Source of the DNA: Bifidobacterium bombi DSM 19703
GTDB lineage: Bacteria; Actinomycetota; Actinomycetes; Actinomycetales; Bifidobacteriaceae
Assembly (NCBI RefSeq): GCF_000737845.1
Contig: NZ_ATLK01000001.1
Span: 434,001-498,000 of the forward strand
Direction: 5' to 3'
DNA: 64,000 bases
Under the pieces are notes generated by a model. It did not search any database. It was not told the origin of the DNA and worked only from the letters and a program-made list of their open reading frames with translations. The position numbers and the translations under genes are program-made. Below, piece after piece: positions 29,241 to 37,782 of this stretch; position 1 is the first letter of the stretch, and the number at the start of each line of letters is the position of its first letter.

Positions 29241-30029
29241 ATGAAAACAAGACAAACGACGTTGGATAGCGGCGACGTGCTCCGAGCTCAGGGAGTGGTC
29301 CGTAGCAAAGGCCGCTTCACGCTCGGCCCGGTGAATCTGACTTTGCACGAGGGGGAGATAATGGCCGTGGTCGGAGCGTCCGGCTGTGGCAAGTCCTCGT
29401 TGCTCAGGGCCATGGCCGGCATGGTGAAGCTGGATCGTGGATCCGTCGTTTTCGAAGACAGGCGTCTGGACAAGCTTGGCGAGGCCGCGCTCGCCTCATT
29501 GCGTAGCTCGCAATTCGCGTTCATCTTCCAGGACTACATGCTGCTTGAAAACCTGAGCATCGCCGAAAACGTGGCATTGCCGGCGGCCGTGAGGGGAGAA
29601 AGGATGGAGATGGATCGCATACGACGCTCTGTTGCGTGTGTCGGTTTGCAGGAGAAGGCTCTGGACACTCCGGTCACGAACCTGTCCGGAGGCCAGCAGC
29701 AGCGCGTGGCCATCGCCCGTGCGCTCGCCATAGGCGCGCAGGTGCTTTTCGCGGACGAGCCCACGGGCAACCTTGACCCCAAGTCACGCGACGATGTCGT
29801 ATCGACGATTCGTACGTCCATGAACGCCGGTCTTCGTTCGGTTCTGATTGTGGCGCACGATCCGGTGGTGGCCGCCGCGGCCGATCGCATCGTGTTCATG
29901 CAGGACGGTCGCATCGTGCGCGAGTTTCCCCAAGGGTTGCAGACACGACAAGTCGAGGAGCTTCTGCTGGGCCGAGCTCCCGCACGGCCGCAGACGTTCG
30001 GCGGAGCAAGGCCGGTGATGTCAAGATGA
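29241..30029 (+). CDS. ABC transporter ATP-binding protein, MacB/LolD type
   Basis: 262 residues with a complete cassette: Walker A GASGCGKSSLL, Q-loop FIFQDYMLLENL, signature [15 protein letters not shown], Walker B VLFADEPTGNLD and H-loop LIVAHDPV. Family members power FtsX-like permeases that export lipoproteins or antimicrobial peptides. AAGGAG lies seven bases before the ATG; the 170 bases upstream contain an AT-rich segment that could hold its own promoter. The only permease nearby (28170-29072) looks truncated, so its partner may be broken or elsewhere. Confidence 0.9.
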   Translation: MKTRQTTLDSGDVLRAQGVVRSKGRFTLGPVNLTLHEGEIMAVVGASGCGKSSLLRAMAGMVKLDRGSVVFEDRRLDKLGEAALASLRSSQFAFIFQDYMLLENLSIAENVALPAAVRGERMEMDRIRRSVACVGLQEKALDTPVTNLSGGQQQRVAIARALAIGAQVLFADEPTGNLDPKSRDDVVSTIRTSMNAGLRSVLIVAHDPVVAAAADRIVFMQDGRIVREFPQGLQTRQVEELLLGRAPARPQTFGGARPVMSR

Positions 30030-30111
30030 CGGAAGACAGGAATCTTCATCGTTCGACGGACAAAGTGAGCCCATCCCCGAGTTCTGGCGTATCGCAATCT
30101 CCGGTACCGAC

Positions 30112-31092
30112 CTATGTGAGAACGGAGAAGTTGAGGATGAGCGGCTTCCAGGTAGTTTCGGCTCTGTGGCGCGGGAGCAGAGGATTGCAGGTGCTGGGTG
30201 GGGCCGCCATGCGTTCGATGGTCGTCCGGTCAAGACGCTGGCCGAATGCCGTGGGGCTTAACGCACGTGCCATCTGCCTTACTTCAGTGAGCGATTCCCT
30301 GGTGATGTCGTCCGCACGGGCAATGGAACTCCTGATGGCATCAAAGTCGGGATTCGACCTGTCAGCGCAGGTCTCTCCATGCGCCTTTCCGTGCGCTGCT
30401 GCCACGCCGCCGGCCTCGGCGTTTTTCGACTCTTCCACGTGATTGAGCATCCTCAGCGCCGACTCGTGTGCATAATGGACGGCGGAAAGCTGCTGTCCGA
30501 GCGAATCGTGCATCTCCGAAGCCATGCGTGCCCGTTCGCGCGACAGCGTCAGGGATTCGATGGTATGCATGTCGTCTTCGAGTTTTTCGTTGGCTTGCTG
30601 CAGTTTCGTGTTCTGTGAAGTGAACACCATGAATACGATTCCTGCAAACAGCACGTACAATGAGGCGATTTTGAACTCGCCGGAACGATATGAGGAAAGC
30701 ATATTCAGTATTGGGGAGATCGTCCAGATCACGCAGGCCGAGATGAGGATGGTCACATAGCCGAATACCTCGTTGAACAGCAAGGATGCCTCTGCTATCA
30801 CGATGTACGTCAGCAGATGCCCACCGTGGCGAAGATACGGCGCGGCCCATATGCATGTCGCAATGAGCAGCAGTGCCGCAGCCCTCTGCGAGAGCAGGTT
30901 CGGAAGTTTGCGCATGGCTATATACAGTCCGATTATGAGCGCCGGTTGCAAGAGGAGCAAGGCGAAATTGCCCACATACGCCGAATCCGGAATGATGAAG
31001 ACGAAGCCCAGTATGAACATCATGCTGGCGTAGTTCGGGAACCTTCGCGCCGGCGTATCCCAGTCCGTCCTTGCCTGTGTCCTGATGCTCAT
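30112..31092 (-). pseudogene. Truncated sensor histidine kinase without ATPase domain
   Basis: 326 codons from ATG 31092. Five to six membrane segments (residues about 18-175), a short coiled coil, then a HisKA_3 dimerisation helix with the phospho-accepting His (ERARMASEMHDSLGQQLSA) and a second helix ESLTEVRQMARALSP. It then ends after about 40 unrelated residues, with no N box or G box, and no response regulator follows. Only 82 bases separate its stop from the convergent ABC ATPase, so the kinase domain was probably deleted. It may be dead or a decoy. Longer starts up to 31251 overlap the divergent gene. Confidence 0.65.
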
Positions 31093-31099
31093 ATATAGA

Positions 31100-31105
31100 A
31101 CTATA
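31100..31105 (-). promoter_or_regulatory. -10 element (TATAGT), likely leaderless start of the kinase gene
   Basis: On the minus strand TATAGT ends eight bases before ATG 31092, and there is no ribosome site. That geometry fits a transcript starting at the ATG. No good -35 is seen. Confidence 0.4.
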
Positions 31106-31145
31106 CCGTTTGCCGAGAGAGACCATACCGCATGGGATGGATTCG

Positions 31146-31151
31146 TATAGT
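31146..31151 (+). promoter_or_regulatory. -10 element (TATAGT), likely leaderless start of the Tag-Nudix gene
   Basis: TATAGT ends nine bases before ATG 31160, again with no convincing ribosome site, mirroring the divergent gene. Confidence 0.4.
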
Positions 31152-31159
31152 ATGGAGAC

Positions 31160-32236
31160 ATGATCGAGCCGAATCCACAATCCGCAGAACCGTCGGTAGT
31201 GCACTGCGAGGAAGGCGATGTCGAGGCAGTGCCTGGACAACGCAGTATCATCGTCGGTGCGGACGGCGTGGCGCGTTGCTGGTGGGCGTATACAAGCCCG
31301 CTGCAACGGCGTGACCATGACGAGGTATGGGGAGCGCCTTGTTATGACGGTGATGAACTGTTTGCCAGGCTTTGCCTTGAGTGCTTGCAGGCGGGGCTCT
31401 CATGGAGCTCGATCCTGAGGAAGCAACGTCGCCTGCGCGAGGTGTTCCATTACTTCAGGCCCTACGCCGTGGCTCGGATGGAGCCCGAGATTCTCTCCCT
31501 GCTTCAGGATGCGGGCATCATACGCAACAGGCGCAAGATCGAGGCGATCGTCGCAAATGCGCAGCTTGTCGTGGACCTGCAGGAAGCCGGCGTTCCATTC
31601 GCCGATTACCTCTGGCAGATGGTAGGCGGCAAGCCGCTGCTGCGCCGCCCCGCCTCATCGAAGGACGTGCCCGACACCGATTTGACGGCAACTCTTATGA
31701 GCACAAGGCTGCGCAAGGACGGCTTCAGATTCGTCGGGCCGACCGTCGCATACGCGTTCATGCAGGCCTCGGGCATGGTGAACGACCATCTTGCCGGATG
31801 CTTCAGGGCTGTGCGGAATCCGGAGAAATGCGAGCACTGCGCCGGAGGAATGGTCTTCGACGAGTTCGGCCGAGTGGCGCTTATCGGCCGTGAGCTTCCC
31901 GAAGGCGGTTATGAATGGTGCCTGCCGAAGGGGCATATGGAGAACGATGAAACACCTCAGGACACTGCCGTTCGTGAGGTGTACGAGGAAACGGGCATAC
32001 TCGGAGAAGTGACCCGTGAAGTCGCTGTGGTCGACCACCGGTTCGAATGGGAGGGACACATCGTCCATAAGTTCATCACGCATTTCGCTCTGCGTCGAAT
32101 CAGCGGAGAACTCAACGCCTCAAACGATCCAGACCATGAGGCGCAGCTTGTGCGATGGGTTCCGTTGCGCGATCTGGAGGCGACGCTCACGCATCGCACG
32201 GACCAGGAGGTCATTCGACGCTATATGACAGGCTGA
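31160..32236 (+). CDS. Fusion of 3-methyladenine DNA glycosylase I (Tag) and Nudix hydrolase
   Basis: 358 residues. Residues 36-216 are a complete Tag: RCWWAY with C40, H53 in DHDEVWG, catalytic Glu in CLECLQAGLSW (E74), DAGIIRNRRKIEAI, RKDGFRFVGPT, and MVNDHLAGC with H210 and C214, i.e. all four zinc ligands known from E. coli Tag. Residues 225-358 are a Nudix domain like the actinobacterial MutT4 group, with a perfect Nudix box G258...E264...REVYEETGI (272-280). A CEHC pair bridges the two. It may remove N3-methyladenine and clean or hydrolyse a nucleotide. The stop overlaps the convergent PHP gene by 16 bases. Confidence 0.9.
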   Translation: MIEPNPQSAEPSVVHCEEGDVEAVPGQRSIIVGADGVARCWWAYTSPLQRRDHDEVWGAPCYDGDELFARLCLECLQAGLSWSSILRKQRRLREVFHYFRPYAVARMEPEILSLLQDAGIIRNRRKIEAIVANAQLVVDLQEAGVPFADYLWQMVGGKPLLRRPASSKDVPDTDLTATLMSTRLRKDGFRFVGPTVAYAFMQASGMVNDHLAGCFRAVRNPEKCEHCAGGMVFDEFGRVALIGRELPEGGYEWCLPKGHMENDETPQDTAVREVYEETGILGEVTREVAVVDHRFEWEGHIVHKFITHFALRRISGELNASNDPDHEAQLVRWVPLRDLEATLTHRTDQEVIRRYMTG

Positions 32237-33012
32237 AGCTGAGACGATCCGTCGCAGTGGAAACGAACGTACTTGGTTTTGCCGTGCGTTGCGCACAGGG
32301 CACTGGCTTCGGGCCAGTGGGAATGCCAGTCCTTGGCATAATGGCAGTCCGATCCCAATGTGATGGGCAGTGCGTGGTGTTCCTCCAAAGCCTCAAGCAG
32401 GAGTTCGTAGAAGTCGAGGTTGTGGTATTTGAACATGCTTTTGGTGTTGATCTCCACAGCCAGTCCGAGAGCCTGGCATGAGTCGAGGATCGCATGGATC
32501 TCTTCCGAAAACTCGTCGAAGACGTAGGCGGCGTCGATATGTCGATATCTGAAAGGGTAGTCCAGGTGGGACAGTATCCGGCAATGCCGTCCCAGAGCGC
32601 CGATCGCCTCCTGGACCCGTGAGAAGTAGCGTGCGCAGAAGTCATGTCGGTCGTACCTGCTCGTGCTGTTCCCGAGGAGCGCGAAATCCGTGCCCTCGTC
32701 CTGATGGATGCTCAGCAGGGCCACGGCGTTCGGGAACTCATCCAACAGGGGAAGGAACCGGCTGAGGCAGTCTGGCGCGTAGCCCAGCTCCATTCCCATG
32801 ACGAATTCGATTCCAAGCTCCTCTGCCAGCTCCTGGCCTTGGCTATGCAGCGCTGCGAAATCAGGTATGTCATCGCGACCTTCATGTGCCGAATTGCATA
32901 ATTCCACATGCTCGCTCGTCATCAGCACTCGGTTGTCGAAGTCCGCATACGATTTCAAATCTGCCTGCGAGTCGAACGAATACAGGCTGTGCACATGCTG
33001 GTCGACGATCAT
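32221..33012 (-). CDS. PHP-domain phosphoesterase, histidinol-phosphatase type
   Basis: 263 residues. The PHP metal motifs are present: DQHVHSLYSFDS (HxH), SEHVEL, GMELGY, LSIHQDEG, LSHLDYPFRY, and GSDCHYAKD. Members of this branch hydrolyse L-histidinol phosphate, but the family is broad, and no other his gene is nearby, so the substrate is uncertain. ATG 33012 has AAAGGAG six bases ahead; the 13-codon longer reading lacks one. Its 3' end overlaps the Tag-Nudix gene. Confidence 0.85.
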   Translation of the reverse strand: MIVDQHVHSLYSFDSQADLKSYADFDNRVLMTSEHVELCNSAHEGRDDIPDFAALHSQGQELAEELGIEFVMGMELGYAPDCLSRFLPLLDEFPNAVALLSIHQDEGTDFALLGNSTSRYDRHDFCARYFSRVQEAIGALGRHCRILSHLDYPFRYRHIDAAYVFDEFSEEIHAILDSCQALGLAVEINTKSMFKYHNLDFYELLLEALEEHHALPITLGSDCHYAKDWHSHWPEASALCATHGKTKYVRFHCDGSSQLQPVI

Positions 33013-33117
33013 GATGGCTCCTTTGCTGGGTGTGCGATGCGACGAAATCATAGCACCAGGGCAAGTGCGTATGCATGGTACGGGGTTTCACCGTCAGGTC
33101 AATCGACATGGCCGTGC

Positions 33118-33145
33118 TTGACACGTCAGCGCACAGGGATATACT
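33118..33145 (+). promoter_or_regulatory. Sigma-70-like promoter of rpmE
   Basis: TTGACA (33118-33123) and TATACT (33140-33145) with a 16-base spacer, 82 bases before rpmE. This is the best promoter match in the window and suits a highly expressed ribosomal protein gene. Confidence 0.75.
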
Positions 33146-33226
33146 GGCACACTGTAAGTTCCGGTTCACGTCCGGCCATTTGTCTGGTCAGGCGACCCGG
33201 GTCACCTGAATTCCTTAGGAGACATC

Positions 33227-33439
33227 ATGAAGCAGGGTATCCATCCCGATTATCATACCGTACAGGTCACGTGCTCGTGCGGCAACACCTTCGTCACTCG
33301 TTCCACGGCCCCGGGCGACCACATGACGGTCGACGTCTGCTCGAACTGCCACCCCTTCTATACCGGCAAGCAGAAGATTCTCGACACCGGTGGCCGCGTT
33401 GCGCGCTTCGAGCGTCGCTATGGCAAGAAGACCAAGTAG
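33227..33439 (+). CDS. rpmE: 50S ribosomal protein L31 (zinc-binding form)
   Basis: 70 residues. Cys16 and Cys18 (CSC) and Cys37/Cys40 (CSNC) form the zinc site of the C+ type L31, the form used when zinc is plentiful. [21 protein letters not shown] is the family core. The ribosome site TAGGAG lies seven bases ahead of the ATG. A rho-independent terminator follows 10 bases after the stop, so it is transcribed alone. Confidence 0.97.
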   Translation: MKQGIHPDYHTVQVTCSCGNTFVTRSTAPGDHMTVDVCSNCHPFYTGKQKILDTGGRVARFERRYGKKTK

Positions 33440-33449
33440 CTACTTTTTG

Positions 33450-33500
33450 CGCCAGCACAGCATCCCCTCGATTCAGGGTACATTGCGTGCTGGCGTTTTT
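33450..33500 (+). terminator. Rho-independent terminator of rpmE
   Basis: CGCCAGCAC (33450-33458) pairs with GTGCTGGCG (33487-33495) and is followed by TTTTT. Confidence 0.88.
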
Positions 33501-33643
33501 GTATGTGATCGCAAATCATTCACATGAGGGTTTCGGTTTACCCGAAGCCCTGTGAAGAGCGGGTACCGGCCTGGGTGGTTGGAACCGACGGTTCAATGTA
33601 TATCGTGCGCGTACGGCGCGGAAATTGAAGAACAGGCAGGGTG

Positions 33644-34735
33644 ATGGCAGAAGAACAGTTCGCGGCCGCGAAAAAGGCAGAAGAGGAATACAACGACATC
33701 GAGAGGCGGATGAGTCGTCCCGAAGTCGCCTCCGACCCGAAGGCGATCCGCAGGCTCGGCCGGCGTCGTGGCGAACTCGTTCCTATCGTCGATGCATATC
33801 ATGCCTATGTCGGCGCCTGCGACGACCTCGCCGCCGCTAAGGAAATGGCCGCCGAGGACCCCGATTTCGCCGCAGAGGCCAGCGAGCTGGAATCCAGACT
33901 TCCATCCATAGAGGACAGGCTTCGTACGGCCCTCATCCCACGGGACCCCGATGACGCCAGGGATACCATCATGGAGATTAAGGCGGGCACGGGCGGCGAA
34001 GAGGCGGCTTTGTTCGCGGGGGACCTGCTGCGTATGTACATGCGCTACGCTGAGAAGCGAGGGTGGTCCACCACGATCCAAAGCCAGAACGGCACGGAGC
34101 TTGGCGGCATCAAGGACGTTCAGGTGGCCATCCGTGCCAAGGGCAATCCGGCTCCGGAAGACGGTGTGTGGGCCAGTCTCAAATACGAGGGTGGTGTGCA
34201 TAGGGTGCAGCGCATTCCGGTCACCGAGTCGCAGGGGCGCATACAGACCTCAGCCGCGGGCGTCATCGTGTTCCCGGAGGCCGACGAGGACGATGACGAG
34301 ATCGAGATAGATCCCAAAGATCTGAAGATCGACATCTTCATGAGCTCCGGCCCTGGTGGACAGTCGGTGAACACCACCTATTCCGCGGTGCGTATGACGC
34401 ATATACCCACCGGCGTCGTGGTGAGCATGCAGGATGAGAAGTCACAGATCCAGAACCGTGCCGCGGCTTTGCGGGTGCTCAAGTCCCGTCTGCTTGCCAT
34501 GAAGCATGAGAAGGAAGCTGAAGAGGCCGCGGACATGCGACATTCACAGGTTCGTTCTCTGGACCGTTCGGAGCGCATCCGTACCTATAACTTCCCTGAG
34601 AACCGCATCGTGGACCATCGTACGAACTACAAGGCATACAACCTCGATCAGGTTCTTGACGGGGACCTGCAGGCCGTCATCGACAGCGACATCCAGGCTG
34701 ATGAGGCGGAGCGACTTGGGGCTGGTAGGAACTGA
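33644..34735 (+). CDS. prfA: Peptide chain release factor 1
   Basis: 363 residues. It reads UAA and UAG and hydrolyses peptidyl-tRNA. GGQ is at residues 238-240 in [17 protein letters not shown], the site methylated by PrmC, whose gene follows. [20 protein letters not shown] carries the codon-recognition region with the RF1-type anticodon loop. The start is ATG 33644 or the adjoining GTG 33641; AGGCAGG precedes both. Confidence 0.96.
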   Translation: MAEEQFAAAKKAEEEYNDIERRMSRPEVASDPKAIRRLGRRRGELVPIVDAYHAYVGACDDLAAAKEMAAEDPDFAAEASELESRLPSIEDRLRTALIPRDPDDARDTIMEIKAGTGGEEAALFAGDLLRMYMRYAEKRGWSTTIQSQNGTELGGIKDVQVAIRAKGNPAPEDGVWASLKYEGGVHRVQRIPVTESQGRIQTSAAGVIVFPEADEDDDEIEIDPKDLKIDIFMSSGPGGQSVNTTYSAVRMTHIPTGVVVSMQDEKSQIQNRAAALRVLKSRLLAMKHEKEAEEAADMRHSQVRSLDRSERIRTYNFPENRIVDHRTNYKAYNLDQVLDGDLQAVIDSDIQADEAERLGAGRN

Positions 34736-34952
34736 CGAACGTTGAACCCGTAGCGTCTTTTCGGCTCATCAGAGCCAAGAGATGTTATCGTCCTGTGTGC
34801 GGACGTCGTCATTCAGGCGTCGTGACATGCGTGGATTGCGGTGGATACGATCTTTCGCGAAAGGCTAGCAACTCGGTTTCATGCCGGTGGCGAGAGCCAT
34901 GTACCGAGTGGAATCGACTTCGGAACCTTGATTGTTTCGAATGGGGGTGGCG

Positions 34953-36041
34953 ATGGTAAGTACGGCAACATTGGTGGGGAGCGCTGCTGTTCTGCTTCGG
35001 AACGCGGGAATCGATACACCAAGGAACGACGCCAAGCTGCTTTTGGCGGAGGCGTTTGAGATCGCTCCGGGAGATGTAGAGAAGTCGGTTCTTCTAGGCG
35101 AGAATGCCGATGAGCTCATGCAGGGCAGCAAGGCGCGTTCGGACAGGGATGACGGGCGTGCAGGTGAGGGGTGTCTCGATGGTAGGCGACGCTTGGATCG
35201 ATTCCGCCACATGGTCGCACTTCGCCAGATGCGCGAACCGTTGCAATACATCGTGGGTCACGCACCGTTTCGCTACCTCGACCTGCGAGTCGGCCCCGGA
35301 GTTTTCATTCCGCGTCCCGAGACGGAAGAGGTGGTTCAGGCGGCCATTGATTGGATTAGATTGTGGCACCTAGACCATCCGAGGATCGTGGACCTGTGCG
35401 CCGGTTCGGGTGCGGTTGGTCTCTCCATGTTCACCGAAATCCCGAACGCCGAGGTATGGGCGGTCGAGATTTCCGAGGAGGCGCTGAAATGGGCACGTTG
35501 CAATCGGGATCTTGTCCTTTCGAAAAAAGGGAACTTCCTGTCGTGTGAACGTCTGCGCACGGAAACCGGCGACCCGCTGGCATCAGAGAGTGCTAGTGTT
35601 TCCCTGAGCCAGCCCGGGAATGAGAATCGGCGACAGCGACCGTTACCTCATGTCCACAGATATCATCTCGTCCAAGGTGATGCCGTTGATGATGCGGTGC
35701 TCGGAGAATTGAACGGAACAATCGATGCGGTGGTGACCAACCCTCCCTATGTGCCACTGTCTCATATCCCTTCGCAGCCTGAGGTTCGCAACCACGACCC
35801 TGACTTGGCGTTGTATGGGGGTTCGTCGGACGGGCTGCACGTGCCGCGGCAGGTCGTCACACGCAGCCGTGCCTTGTTGAGGCCGGGCGGGCTGCTTGTC
35901 ATGGAACATGACATTTCGCAGGCGCAGGCACTTCGTTCCTTTGCGATAGCTGAAGGATTCACGGATGTAAGGACAGGTGAGGACCTTAATGGACGCCCCA
36001 GATACCTGAGTGCCTTGAAGGGAATTGAATTTCCCTCATAA
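34953..36041 (+). CDS. prmC: Release factor glutamine N5-methyltransferase
   Basis: 362 residues against about 280 for E. coli PrmC. It methylates the GGQ glutamine of RF1 and RF2, both encoded in this window. SAM-binding VDLCAGSGAVGLSM and the catalytic NPPYVPLSHIP are intact, as are GPGVFIPRPETEEVV. Extra length comes from two inserts: about residues 47-75 (Arg/Asp/Gly-rich, between the N-terminal helices) and about residues 205-235 just before the NPPY half. The start ATG 34953 follows GGGGGTGG; earlier TTG/ATG codons are possible. Confidence 0.93.
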   Translation: MVSTATLVGSAAVLLRNAGIDTPRNDAKLLLAEAFEIAPGDVEKSVLLGENADELMQGSKARSDRDDGRAGEGCLDGRRRLDRFRHMVALRQMREPLQYIVGHAPFRYLDLRVGPGVFIPRPETEEVVQAAIDWIRLWHLDHPRIVDLCAGSGAVGLSMFTEIPNAEVWAVEISEEALKWARCNRDLVLSKKGNFLSCERLRTETGDPLASESASVSLSQPGNENRRQRPLPHVHRYHLVQGDAVDDAVLGELNGTIDAVVTNPPYVPLSHIPSQPEVRNHDPDLALYGGSSDGLHVPRQVVTRSRALLRPGGLLVMEHDISQAQALRSFAIAEGFTDVRTGEDLNGRPRYLSALKGIEFPS

Positions 36042-36145
36042 GGGAACATTCAGGATTTACGACTATTCGTGCGCGGTGTACGATTGTAAGTAATATACCA
36101 GTTTGATGCGGGTCGGTCGCATCTCGACAATGTGGAGGCCAAGTC

Positions 36146-37000
36146 ATGGCTGAAGAGAAGACTCCGGAGATAGTGAACATGGAACGGGCGCAAAAGGCTT
36201 ATAAGCAGGCCCGATCGGCATACAAAAGCGACAGGTCCGATGCGAAATCCACTCTGAAAAAAGCCCAACGTTCGCATGACAAGGATGTCAAGTCCGCCGA
36301 GAAGGCGCTGGAAGAGGAACGTGAGCGCTTGACCAGGCCTCTGGCTTCATTCGCCGGCGCGAAGCTCTATTGGGATCATATCGAACATAAGAAGTCATCA
36401 CTCGCGTTGGAAGAGGGCATGGTGGTAGAGGTCAACTCTTCAGGAAACACCTATACCACGGTCGCGAACACGGGAACCATAGAGACCAGTTCCAGCAGCC
36501 CCGTTGCGTCGGCGTCCTCTTCGGCATTTTCCGAAAACTCCTCGATTGACGAAGGTGGTGTCAGCACGGCAAGCAGGGACACCAGAAACCTTTTCATCAC
36601 GCTGAAGACTTCCAACAACTCCATGACCATTCAATGTGACCCGGATAAGGAGAAAGGTGCGAGGGACTTCGCGGACGACATCGCTGCCGCTGCGTCGAAG
36701 GTAACCGCACAGGCTGAGGTCAATCGCTCCCGTATCAACGAGGCACACAGTGAGATAGCGAAGAGCCGCGGTGATGTCGATGGCGTGAACCTGGCCAAGG
36801 ACTCCTTCACCACAGTCGAAAGCGACACCACGCAACTCGATGAGGCTAAATTACGTCTGGACCAGGCCGTTTCAGCGGTTCCGCCGGAGGAGTTGAACGA
36901 ATACCGTTCCGTGCATCGGCGCAGGAAGGCCGTCGCCATACTGGTATGTGTGATTCTGGTGATCATCGTTTTGGTCGCTGTCTACGTTCTGCTGCGTTGA
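36146..37000 (+). CDS. Unknown coiled-coil protein with C-terminal membrane anchor
   Basis: 284 residues, not recognised as a known family. Residues 10-65 are a highly charged helix (Lys/Arg/Glu/Asp-rich, likely coiled coil). Residues 80-185 read as a small beta-rich module interrupted by a Ser-rich loop (LALEEGMVVEVNSSG, then LFITLKTSNNSMTIQC and GARDFADDIAAAASKV), which looks like a bacterial PH-like fold. Residues 190-260 are helical again. The last 22 residues are hydrophobic (AVAILVCVILVIIVLVAVYVLL), so it is tail-anchored with the bulk in the cytosol. GGAGG precedes the ATG by seven bases. It separates prmC from tsaC, which are usually adjacent. Confidence 0.7.
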   Translation: MAEEKTPEIVNMERAQKAYKQARSAYKSDRSDAKSTLKKAQRSHDKDVKSAEKALEEERERLTRPLASFAGAKLYWDHIEHKKSSLALEEGMVVEVNSSGNTYTTVANTGTIETSSSSPVASASSSAFSENSSIDEGGVSTASRDTRNLFITLKTSNNSMTIQCDPDKEKGARDFADDIAAAASKVTAQAEVNRSRINEAHSEIAKSRGDVDGVNLAKDSFTTVESDTTQLDEAKLRLDQAVSAVPPEELNEYRSVHRRRKAVAILVCVILVIIVLVAVYVLLR

Positions 37001-37119
37001 TGGTTTCGGTTCCATTCCCGACCACTGGAGCCTGTCCGTCCTGGGCAAGTCGAGGTGCGATGATGCAATAGGCATAACGATTCTGAAACTAGAGATACGG
37101 AAGATAGGGTTCAATTCAG

Positions 37120-37782
37120 ATGTACGATGTCTGTGAAGTAAGTGATTCCGCGGTTGCGAGGGCTGCACAAATCGTCCGTCGCGGCGGACTTGTCGTTCTC
37201 CCTACAGACACGGTGTATGGCATAGCCTGTAGCCCTTATAACCGGGCGGCAATGGAGCTTGTATACCAAGTGAAACATCGCAGGCTCGACAAACCGTTGC
37301 AGGTACTGGTCTCGTCTGTCGATGATCTGGATGACTTGGGTTTGTATCTTCCTGCGCCTCTGGACAAGTTGGCCGTCCGTTTTCTTCCGGGGCCTTTCTC
37401 TCCGATAGCACAGGCGCAGGATGATTGCCGTCTGGCGACACTATGCCAGGATGGTCAGTCGGCTCTCCTGACCCAGGGCGTGCGCATACCGGATTCATCG
37501 TTGTCTTTGAGGATTCTTCGGGAAACCGGGCCTCTGGCCTGTTCCAGTGCCAATCGTTCGGGTCGGCAGAGTGCCCAAACGGTTCAGGAAGCCATTGATG
37601 CGTTCGGTGACGACGTGGAGCTCTATTTGGATGGTGGGCCTACGCAAGGACACGTCGCAAGCACCGTGGTCAAAGCCGATTCCAGTCGAGTCGACGGCAT
37701 CGAAATCGTGCGGGAAGGCGTCATCGACGAAGCCACGGTCAGGGCGGCCCTGAACGGCAACGGCGGAGGGCTTTCCCGGTGA
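37120..37782 (+). CDS. tsaC: Threonylcarbamoyl-AMP synthase
   Basis: 220 residues. It makes threonylcarbamoyl-AMP from threonine, bicarbonate and ATP for t6A37 of ANN-reading tRNAs, including the CAU tRNA of this window. The Sua5/YciO/YrdC core is clear: VVLPTDTVYGIACSP, KHRRLDKPLQVLV, VRIPDSS and ACSSANRSGR. Length is that of TsaC rather than the longer Sua5. The stop overlaps the GTG of the next gene, so both are cotranscribed. Confidence 0.94.
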   Translation: MYDVCEVSDSAVARAAQIVRRGGLVVLPTDTVYGIACSPYNRAAMELVYQVKHRRLDKPLQVLVSSVDDLDDLGLYLPAPLDKLAVRFLPGPFSPIAQAQDDCRLATLCQDGQSALLTQGVRIPDSSLSLRILRETGPLACSSANRSGRQSAQTVQEAIDAFGDDVELYLDGGPTQGHVASTVVKADSSRVDGIEIVREGVIDEATVRAALNGNGGGLSR

